DNA of 64,000 nt from Hemibagrus wyckioides (taxonomy: Eukaryota; Chordata; Actinopteri; Siluriformes; Bagridae): the NCBI RefSeq assembly GCF_019097595.1, contig NC_080735.1:2498917-2562916 (forward strand), given 5' to 3'. Each line of letters begins with the position of its first letter. The stretch's first letter is position 1. The position numbers and the translations under genes are program-made. Below are positions 35,682 through 45,337 of the stretch, one piece after another. Below the pieces are notes generated by a model that did not search any database, was not told the DNA's origin, and worked only from the letters and a program-made list of their open reading frames with translations.

Positions 35682-35765
35682 GCAATTCAACTTCACTGTC
35701 ATTGTACAAATTACATGTACAAAGCAAATGAAATACCTTTAGCATATTAGTAAGTGGTATAAACT
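35682..35765 (-). mobile_element. LINE 3'-end remnant
   Basis: TGCAATTCAACTTCACTGTC, followed by ACAAATTACATG, is the complement of a LINE 3' end. A forward copy of a similar end is at 37235-37280 (AATAAAGTTGAATC), also followed by a pentamer tail. Confidence 0.6.
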
Positions 35766-36232
35766 CTAATAAGGGAATATCACTATATTTATGTTTCTCT
35801 GTTGCAAAATAATGACAGATGCATACATATACACGCATGCCTAAATTTAATAACTTTTGTTTAACATGCAAATTGTTAAAGTACAGTAGACATACTAAAG
35901 ATTGAAATATTTATGTAAAGATCAGATAAGAGTAAAAAAAATAAATAAATAATAAAAAAACATATATACTCATGGTTTATGTTTGCACAGATCTGCATTT
36001 GCATCTTTCAGTAGTGCCAGTTTTATAGCATCAGCTGGAGGCTCCAATAATATATTCTATAATTAATATATAATTATATAACTCTGTCTGAGGTAGTAAA
36101 GCACTCTAGGTTAATACAACATAACGACTGAACAAACTGCACAGATGATGTAAAGAGTAAAGAGTAAGTTCATGTTTAAAAGTTTACCAGTGCAAAAATA
36201 ACGGTCAAAATGTTAATGAGAATCTAAAATAC
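35766..36232. other. AT-rich intergenic sequence
   Basis: No frame or repeat is recognised. From about 36081 it is the forward counterpart of the inverted block at 32090-32310. Confidence 0.4.
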
Positions 36233-36247
36233 TTTCACTTTCAGTTT
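36233..36247 (+). promoter_or_regulatory. Distal ISRE of the right IFI44-like cluster
   Basis: TTTCACTTTCAGTTT fits the complement of the GAAANNGAAA core bound by IRF and ISGF3 factors. It lies about 700 bp upstream of the presumed exon 1 and is conserved in the inverted block at 32186-32200. A (TG)n tract follows at 36303-36333. Confidence 0.6.
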
Positions 36248-36303
36248 ACAGTAAATCATGCTCTTTTAAGGAGTGTCATCAGCGTTCAAACATCTCTGTG
36301 TGG

Positions 36304-36335
<32 letters not shown>

Positions 36336-36842
36336 TACAGAGACAAAGGGTTGCAACAGGGTAATGATCCAGTACTACTGTACTAAACTGTTGCTTTATC
36401 AAACTTCTACCTAGAACTTCATACACATTTACAAACGTATTTGAGGAGCTGAGTATATCAAATACCAAAATTAATATTTATTAAATTATGTGCATTATTT
36501 TAAAAATCTAGCCAATAAAAAGTAACTGAGTTAATATTTACAGATGTCTTCTGCAAAGGTTGCTGAAAACATTCCTTTTAGAATCAACAAAATATGTACA
36601 AGCCAATGTGGTCAAGTGATGGTCAAGTGATGTTACATTTTCTATACCTGTAGCTCCTACTGCAAGCCACAAAATCTAGTTTTACAACAACACACATGTT
36701 CTAATATGTTATTGTTATAATGTGTTATTGTTATAATAATAAAAGAGTGGAAATATTAAGTTAGATTTTTATTATAGTTACAATATTATAATAATTTAAC
36801 CAAACATTCACTGACTAATCTTTAAACACCATTTGAAGTTAT

Positions 36843-36978
36843 TTTCACTTTCCATTTCCAAGAAATGCCTCCATTGTAAGAATGCAGAAAGCCCAGGAGG
36901 AGGAGCATCCAACTGATGCTATAAAACTGTCAGTACTGAAGGATGCAGTAGATCTCTGCAAGCATAAACCGTGAGTAC
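36843..36978 (+). promoter_or_regulatory. Interferon-responsive core promoter and exon 1, right IFI44-like cluster
   Basis: Three GAAA cores at 6-bp spacing on the minus strand (TTTCACTTTCCATTTC, 36843-36858) form a strong ISRE/IRF element. A TATA box (TATAAAA, 36920-36926) lies 62 bp downstream. A short non-coding exon 1 probably spans about 36950-36970, with donor GTGAGTAC at 36971. The TATA-to-donor spacing and sequence match 2199-2260. This is the only promoter I can see for copies E, F and G. Confidence 0.75.
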
Positions 36979-37234
36979 ATTCTCTGATCTTTACATGAAC
37001 ATATTGATCTTTATTATGCCAATTTTACTTTTACAATTGTCTTGCATGTTAAGCAAAAGTTAATTAAACATGTAATTAAATATAGGCATGTGTGTATATG
37101 TATACATCTTTCATGATTTTGCAACTGGGAAACATAGAGTGATATTCCCACATTTGAATTTATACAACTTACTATTTATATCATTATAAAATGTACCACT
37201 TATACACTTCTGGTTAGATGCTATGTTTCAATAA

Positions 37235-37352
37235 ATTTCATTAACTTTGTACATATACTCTGCACAATTACAATAAAGTTGAATCTAATCTAATCTAATC
37301 TAATCTAATCTAATCTAATCTAATCTAATCTAATCTAATCTTAGTAGAATTA

Positions 37353-37398
<46 letters not shown>
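37235..37398 (+). repeat. LINE tail with (TAATC)n, then (TTA)n
   Basis: A short LINE 3' end (ACAATAAAGTTGAATC) is followed by about 12 TAATC units to 37340, and then TTA trinucleotides at 37352-37398. All lie within intron 1 of copy E. Confidence 0.8.
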
Positions 37399-37699
37399 TC
37401 TCTGTCACGTTCTTGCTTCTGCCTCCATTCATGGTTTTCTTTCTGAATCAGTGTTTTTTTTGTTTTTTTTCAAATTACATTTCCAGTGCAATAATGAATT
37501 ATATCACAATAATTCAGGGCTCATTGAGCTCTCGGTATTATCATTAAGAAGAGATATACAGTGTGTACCTGTGCTTAACAAAGAAATAAAATGTTCACTG
37601 CTCTTCATGTAATTTTTTAATGATTATGAATTTTTATTCAATTTTATTTTTAATATTTCCATCAGGATTTTTCAACAGAATTGATTTTAATTGGATGAA

Positions 37700-38487
37700 A
37701 TGGGAGCAGGAGAATCCAGACCACCTCCACGTCAACCTTCACCTCCACCTCCCAAACTCGGTAAGACAAATTAAAAATTCCTTTCAGTCAATGAAATAGA
37801 TGTTGTGATCAGTGTCTCTTGGCATAGTTGGAGCCAGTGTTATTCACAGTGACTAGGTGTAAGCAAATAAACCGAATGGAAAAACTGGTTCCTACATTCA
37901 AGCTTTGAGAATTTACTGGATTTCAGTTTAAAGCAGGATTTCTAAAAGAGATTAGAATCGATTTTAGTATAAGGAATTAAAATTATGTTTTGTTGAGTAA
38001 TACTTTGACATAAAAAGTTTGACTATATGTACAATGTTTTCTTTAATCTTACTCACCACTTATTATTTTTTTAGTGGAGCTGTAACCACAAAATATTACA
38101 TTGAATTTCATGTTAAACCAGACAGAAAAATTAAATTAGGTTTGCCGTATAACAATAACACTGTAGATATTCTGAACAATGAATACATTCATATAACTGC
38201 ACTGTTTATATAAATGTTGAATTTGGATGTCTGTCTTTCAGAATTTGATCAACCATGGAGGAAAATGCCTTGGGGGTATGTTTCTTTAATATCAAAAAAG
38301 AAAATCTCATTACCTTGAGTAAGAAATGACAAATTTCCCCCCTTAAATTGTTCCATGGTATTAATTCTACCCCAGAATTGATGGTCAATATCCTCACTTC
38401 TGACCAGAACCTTTTACGACATACTTTTGCTCTTAAACCTAAAAGGTTTACCTTCTTAATTTGATATATTTTATTAAATGATTGTTT

Positions 38488-38526
<39 letters not shown>

Positions 38527-38527
38527 G

Positions 38528-38587
<60 letters not shown>

Positions 38588-41346
38588 TCCTATGGATAGA
38601 TGAATAATAAAAGAACACAATATGAGGCAGTGCAATAATTTGTTCTACTCTCCTGGTGTTATGTAATTAATGAACAGCCTAGTAGTTCCTACTACACATA
38701 ACATTAGTATAGAAACTCATCTGCATGCTCAGTGTCATGTTTTATATCATTTACACAAGAGCAAATTTGTGATTTTCTGATTTTAATAGAAAAAAAGATG
38801 AAGTTAAACAGAAACTGAGGACATTTAGGATCAAGGGATCAAGTGCTCAGTTTGTCAGGATTCTGGTTGTTGGAGAAGTCGGAGCAGGAAAGTCCAGTTT
38901 TATAAACTCTGTTAATAATGCTTTCCAAGGACGAATCACCTCAGGGGCTCTTGTTGATAGGACAGGTGGAACCAGTTTCACAAAAAAGGTAAGTATCTTG
39001 AAAATTTAAGTTCTACTTTGAAAACATTTTGATTTTTAATTTACCAGCAACAAAAAAAGAGATTCTAGGGAATAAAGGAACACATGAATTTATCTTGCAG
39101 TACAAAACCCATTTTATTGAAGCAGAGGATGGATCCCATTTGCCTTTTGTCTTTAATGATGTCATGGGACTTGAAGACAAAGAAACTGGTGCAAATGCAG
39201 AGGACATCATAAAAGCCATAGATGGGTTTCTTCAGGAAGAATTCAATGTAAGAAAAGTGTACATGCAGTCAGAGAATTACATAATGACATGTGAATTATA
39301 GACCTATATATTCTTTCTTCCCTGTTCACATTCAGTTTGATCGTACATCCTCCATGTCTGAGAAGGACCTTGGCTACAGAAGCAACCCAAGTGTTGAGGA
39401 TCAAGCCACCTGCCTGGTCAACATTATTGCTGCAGACAAAATATCATTAATGAATGATGGGGTCATTGATAAGCTGAAAAACATCCGTCAGGCAGCTACA
39501 GATCGGGGTAAGAATGAATATTACAGATGATAATCTTCCCATCTGTAAGAAAATCTCATAGTGAAGATATACAAACCTTTAATGTAGTAATAGTAATATA
39601 GTAATAGTAATATGCTCCATCAACAAAAAGCAAAATAAACCTACCTTTAACCAACTTTTACAATACTGAGAATGCTGTTCACGTTTTATGGATTGTTTGT
39701 AAATGATTTATCACATCATCCAGGCATTCCTCAAGTAATCATCATGACAAGAACAGAATTAGCATGCCCACTGGTTCAATGGGACATAAAGAAGATCTAC
39801 ACCAGCAAGAAGATCAAAGAGAAGGTCATTAATTTTATGGGTGGTGCAAACTGTTATTGTGAATAATATGTTGTTGTTTAAAAATGTAAAAAAGGTAAAT
39901 ACATGGACACACCTATTAGTGTTACAAATTAGAATTACTTTGGAATAAATTTCATTACTTATCCATAGTCCAAAATTAGCATAGTTTTCCAAATCATTTA
40001 CCCCAAAAAAGCTAATTATTTACCTTGAGTAAAACAAACAGTGGCTGTAATTACAGATGTTTTTAGTCTTTAGGGGCAACTATCTTTGCACATCTGGATA
40101 GTTCAGTGTTCGGTAGTCGATGGAGCCATTATCCTCTCAAAAACCTGGGTTTAAGTTATTTGTCAGAAGTGCACAAGTCTATCAAACTTCTGTTCAGAAA
40201 ACTCCACAACACATGCTCAAACATCACAAAACTCTGAGTAGAGACATAGTTTAGTCTCAGGTCTAAATCTTCAGTATTAGTTCCTCCATAAGTGCACATA
40301 ACTACAACAGGTTATGTATGTAACCCGGTTCCCTGAGAAGGGAACGAGATGCTGTGTCGTGACTGATGCTGTGGGAACACTTAGTCGAGGAAGTGTGTCT
40401 GAAGCTCCGTGTGCACACATGCCAATTCATTGGCTCGGGTAGGACACCTGATGGAGCAATACGCACCAGTATGTCTATATAAAGACGTCTCGTTTCCTTC
40501 TCAGGGAACCGGGTTACATACGTAACTTGTTGTAGCTCCCTTTCGAGGGAACGCGAAGCTGCGTCATGACTGACTCTATGGGTACATCAATAGCCACGCC
40601 ACCACACACCGGTTGATGTCTGTCCCAGGGGCCATGAGAGAGCATGAGCAGACCAGGAACAGAACATGCAGTAGCCCTGAAGGACCTGAGACCCAGGAGC
40701 GTGGTGCAGGACCAGTTCATAAAACCTGATGAAGATGTGTGGAGAGGACCAGCCCACTGCAGCACAAATCTCCTGTTGGGGAACACCCCTAGCCAGGGAA
40801 CTGGATGAGGCAACACCCCTAGCGGAGTGAGCCCTGACCCCTAGAGGCGAAGCAATACCATGCGCCTCATAGGCCTGGGTAATGGCCTCTACCACCCAGT
40901 GTGCCAAAAAAGCTGAACGGATGTGATGTAGATGCCCTTATATGGACATGCTGGTGTGTATTCCGCTGTAACATGTCCTATCTGAGCCAATGAATTGGCG
41001 TGTGTGCACACGGAGCTTCCATCGAAAGGGAACTCAATTGTGAATACAGCGTTGTCTTTAATAATTAGCATGTAATTTGAAATCTGTCAATCTTACTCTG
41101 TCCACTCTTACCTTACCAAACTCTGCCTTACATTTACCTGTGTTTCAAATTTTCCAGATGGAAGTGTGTAGTAATCAGCTTGGGATTCCCATGAATAACA
41201 TCTTCCCTGTGAAGAACTACAATGAGGAGATAGACACAGATGATGACATGGATCTTCTGATACTCAAGGCACTTGACCAGATTGTAAACAATGCTGCTGA
41301 CTTGTTGAAGAAACAATCCTTTAACTCTGGTGTAAATACTAAGTAA
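37700..41346 (+). CDS. IFI44-like GTPase, copy E (complete)
   Basis: Seven coding exons: 37700-37760, 38242-38275, 38790-38988, 39101-39247, 39336-39507, 39724-39824 and 41158-41346. Total 903 nt, or 300 residues and TAA, with consensus splice sites. I chose the ATG at 37700, not 37695, because only it stays in phase. It gives MGAGES, with Gly2 and Ser6 as in N-myristoylated proteins, then a Pro-rich stretch. Motifs: EFDQPWRK (21-28), P-loop GEVGAGKS (60-67), DVMG (118-121), and a G4 position reading TRTE (213-216) instead of TKxD. The C-terminus is acidic, then helical (DTDDDMDLL). The gene is driven by the ISRE/TATA promoter at 36843. Intron 3 has a CTTT repeat and intron 7 a DIRS-like insertion. 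The family is interferon-induced; membrane anchoring is my inference. Confidence 0.9.
38489..38589. repeat. (CTTT)n microsatellite
   Basis: About 25 CTTT units with a few interruptions, in intron 3 of copy E. Copies F and G carry an LTR in this intron instead. Confidence 0.92.
40304..41030 (-). mobile_element. DIRS-like (tyrosine-recombinase) element remnant, intron 7 of copy E
   Basis: Both ends abut AACT (40300-40303 and 41031-41034), and the flanks rejoin the intron sequence seen in copies A and G. A frame at 40907-40587 on the minus strand reads VRAHSARGVAS, then EICAAVGWSSPHIFIRFY. This is the C-terminal box of tyrosine recombinases of DIRS-type retrotransposons, with the usual HSTR motif as HSAR. 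Two pairs of inverted repeats are present: about 38 bp (40304-40344 with 40495-40533) and about 46 bp (40401-40446 with 40974-41020). Confidence 0.7.
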
Positions 41347-41621
41347 GAACTCACAACACATTGCCTCAGTCAATTTAATCTATCTCAGAGTGCTTTACAG
41401 AGCATTTAAAACCACAGTAGGAGACACAGCTACTGCTAAATGGAGAAGAGTACCAAGTATTCATGAATAAAATAAATGTAATGTTATATTCTGTGAGTAT
41501 GGAGCACATTTGTTAGTTTAATTATAGTTATAATAAGATAAAGAATAAATACAACTTAAATGTAACTGAGGAATTCTATGTAAATGTTAATCTAGTATTA
41601 TCTTAATCTATAGTTCTTCAG

Positions 41622-44600
41622 AATTTGATCAACCATGGAGGAAAATGCCTTGGGGGTAAGTTTATTTAATATCATAGAAGAAAATCTCATTACTGGAAAT
41701 GACTATTTTTCCCCTTTAATATTCCTATGGTTAATTCTACCCCATAACGAACGGCCAATATGTATCTTCACTTCTAACCAGAACCTTTTACGACATACAT
41801 TTGCTGTTAGCCCTAAAGGGTTTACCTTCTTGTAATAACGGCGCCAAAGGCAGAGAATATAGGATCCAAATGCAGAGTTTAATGAAACAAACTGAAGCAA
41901 CAAATCCAGTACACAATAATAATAAACAATAATCCAGAGACAACAGTAGAGAAACAGGAAAAAGGTCAAAATCTTTACTTCAGAAATAACAGACAAACAA
42001 ATCTGAAAGTGCGTTGCAAAAATCAGACTTGAGAATGAAGATAAACAGAGGTCATTCAATAGGCAAACTATAGCAAAGTAAAGGCTTGGTATGCATAAAA
42101 AAAAAACAATACTTCATGCCGAAGTTAGCATGCTTGCTTAAATCTTCATTGAAACCTGAAAGTAACCAACCCTGGTAGTGGCACAGGCCTTGGGCCAGGG
42201 TTCCCTCTGTCGGTCATGAGAAGGCATAGTTGTTCGGGATATTACACTTCTTTACTGGATATAATTAAATTATTATGCTTCTTTATTTATTTGTTTGTTT
42301 GTTTACCATGGAAGGTTGAATACAAAATAAACACAAAATAAGGCTCTACAATAATTTGCTTTACTTTCTTGGTGTTATGTAATTAATGAACAGCCTAGTA
42401 GTTCCTACTACACTTTATATTAGTATAAAAACTTATCTGCATGTGCAGTGTCATGATTTATATCATTAATAAAAGGGCAAATTTATGATTTTCTGACTTT
42501 AATAGAAAAAAGGACCAAATTGAACAGAAACTGAGGAGTTTCAGGCTCAAAGGATCAAGTGCTCGGTTTGTCAGGATTCTGGTTGTTGGTGAAGTCGGAG
42601 CAGGAAAGTCCAGTTTTATAGACTCTGTTAATAATGCTTTCCAAGGACGAATCACCTCAGGGGCTCTTGTTGATAGGACAGGTGGAACCAGTTTCACAAA
42701 AAAGGTAAGTATCTTGAAAATTTAAGTTCTACTTTGAAAACATTTTGATTTTTAATTTACCAGCAACAAAAAAAGAGATTCTAGGGAATAAAGGAACACA
42801 TGAATTTATCTTGCAGTACAAAACCCATTATATTGAAGCAGAGGACGGATCCCATTTGCATTTTGTCTTTAATGATGTCATGGGACTTGAAGACAAAGAA
42901 ACTGGTGCAAATGCAGAGGACATCATAAAATCTATAGACGGGTTTCTTCAGGAAGGATTCAATGTAAGAAAAGTGTACATGCAGTCAGAGAATTACATAA
43001 TGACATGCGAATTATAGACCTATATATTCTTTCTTCCCTGTTCACATTCAGTTTGATCGTACATCCTCCATGTCTGAGAAGGACCTTGGCTACAGAAGCA
43101 ACCCAAGTGTTGAGGATCAAGCCACCTGCCTGGTCAACATTATTGCTGCAGACAAAATATCATTAATGAATGATGGGGTCATTGATAAGCTGAAAAACAT
43201 CCGTCAGGCAGCTACAGATCGGGGTAAGAATGAATATTACAGATGATAATCTTCCCATCTGTAAGAAAATCTCATAGTGAAGATATACAAACCTTTAATG
43301 TAGTAATAGTAATATAGTAATAGTAATATGCTCCATCAACAAAAAGCAAAATAAACCTACCTTTAACCAACTTTTACAATACTGAGAATGCTGTTCACGT
43401 TTTATGGATTGTTTGTAAATGATTTATTACATCATCCAGGCATTCCTCAAGTAATCATCATGACAAGAACAGAATTAGCATGCCCACTGGTTCAATGGGA
43501 CATAAAGAAGATCTACACCAGCAAGAAGATCAAAGAGAAGGTCATTAATTTTATGGGTGGTGCAAACTGTTATTGTGAATAATATGTTGTTGTTTAAAAA
43601 TGTAAAAAAGGTAAATACATGGACACACCTATTAGTGTTACAAATTAGAATTACTTTGGAATAAATTTCATTACTTATCCATAGTCCAAAATTAGCATAG
43701 TTTTCCAAATCATTTACCCCAAAAAAGCTAATTATTTACCTTGAGTAAAACAAACAGTGGCTGTAATTACAGATGTTTTTAGTCTTTAGGGGCAACTATC
43801 TTTGCACATCTGGATAGTTCAGTGTTCGGTAGTCGATGGAGCCATTATCCTCTCAAAAACCTGGGTTTAAGTTATTTGTCAGAAGTGCACAAGTCTATCA
43901 AACTTCTGTTCAGAAAACTCCACAACACATGCTCAAACATCACAAAACTCTGAGTAGAGACATAGTTTAGTCTCAGGTCTAAATCTTCAGTATTAGTTCC
44001 TCCATAAGTGCACATAACTACAACAGGTTATGTATGTAACCCGGTTCCCTGAGAAGGGAACGAGATGCTGTGTCGTGACTGATGCTGTGGGAACACTTAG
44101 TCGAGGAAGTGTGTCTGAAGCTCCGTGTGCACACATGCCAATTCATTGGCTCGGGTAGGACACCTGATGGAGCAATACGCACCAGTATGTCTATATAAAG
44201 ACGTCTCGTTTCCTTCTCAGGGAACCGGGTTACATACGTAACTTGTTGTAGCTCCCTTTCGAGGGAACGCGAAGCTGCGTCATGACTGACTCTATGGGTA
44301 CATCAATAGCCACGCCACCACACACCGGTTGATGTCTGTCCCAGGGGCCATGAGAGAGCATGAGCAGACCAGGAACAGAACATGCAGTAGCCCTGAAGGA
44401 CCTGAGACCCAGGAGCGTGGTGCAGGACCAGTTCATAAAACCTGATGAAGATGTGTGGAGAGGACCAGCCCACTGCAGCACAAATCTCCTGTTGGGGAAC
44501 ACCCCTAGCCAGGGAACTGGATGAGGCAACACCCCTAGCGGAGTGAGCCCTGACCCCTAGAGGCGAAGCAATACCATGCGCCTCATAGGCCTGGGTAATG

Positions 44601-45062
44601 GCCTCTACCACCCAGTGTGCCAAAAAAGCTGAACGGATGTGATGTAGATGCCCTTATATGGACATGCTGGTGTGTATTCCGCTGTAACATGTCCTATCTG
44701 AGCCAATGAATTGGCGTGTGTGCACACGGAGCTTCCATCGAAAGGGAACTCAATTGTGAATACAGCGTTGTCTTTAATAATTAGCATGTAATTTGAAATC
44801 TGTCAATCTTACTCTGTCCACTCTTACCTTACCAAACTCTGCCTTACATTTACCTGTGTTTCAAATTTTCCAGATGGAAGTGTGTAGTAATCAGCTTGGG
44901 ATTCCCATGAATAACATCTTCCCTGTGAAGAACTACAATGAGGAGATAGACACAGATGATGACATGGATCTTCTGATACTCAAGGCACTTGACCAGATTG
45001 TAAACAATGCTGCTGACTTGTTGAAGAAACAATCCTTTAACTCTGGTGTAAATACTAAGTAA
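41622..45062 (+). CDS. IFI44-like GTPase cassette, copy F (exons 3-8, no leader exon)
   Basis: Exons: 41622-41655, 42506-42704, 42817-42963, 43052-43223, 43440-43540 and 44874-45062. All are open, with correct splice sites and phases. Exon 4 starts like copy G ([12 protein letters not shown]) with FIDSVNN after the P-loop GEVGAGKS. The rest is near-identical to E. Exon 5 differs from E at four residues. G4 reads TRTE. Only 275 bp separate E's stop codon from this exon 3, and they hold E's 3' flank with AATAAA signals. There is no room for a promoter, exon 1 or leader exon. Expression would need splicing from E's leader exon, or an unrecognised start. It may instead be a gene fragment. Intron 3 carries an LTR and intron 7 the duplicated DIRS-like piece. 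Confidence 0.75.
41831..42246 (-). mobile_element. Solo LTR in intron 3 of copy F
   Basis: A 416-bp element with ends TGTAATA and TATTACA, and a perfect 5-bp target duplication CTTCT (41826-41830 and 42247-42251). Read in reverse it has an ATTAAA signal near its end and resembles the LTR at 48575-48932. An identical copy lies 3,716 bp downstream. Confidence 0.88.
44020..44746 (-). mobile_element. DIRS-like remnant, intron 7 of copy F
   Basis: The duplicate of the element at 40304-41030, carried along by the tandem duplication. The same recombinase-like frame is at 44623-44303. Confidence 0.7.
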
Positions 45063-45337
45063 GAACTCACAACACATTGCCTCAGTCAATTTAATCTATC
45101 TCAGAGTGCTTTACAGAGCATTTAAAACCACAGTAGGAGACACAGCTACTGCTAAATGGAGAAGAGTACCAAGTATTCATGAATAAAATAAATGTAATGT
45201 TATATTCTGTGAGTATGGAGCACATTTGTTAGTTTAATTATAGTTATAATAAGATAAAGAATAAATACAACTTAAATGTAACTGAGGAATTCTATGTAAA
45301 TGTTAATCTAGTATTATCTTAATCTATAGTTCTTCAG

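Noticed and set aside
40587..40907. 106-codon frame as a host gene (and its copy at 44303-44623)
   Set aside because: It matches a tyrosine-recombinase C-terminus and lies within an insertion flanked by AACT. It belongs to a mobile element.
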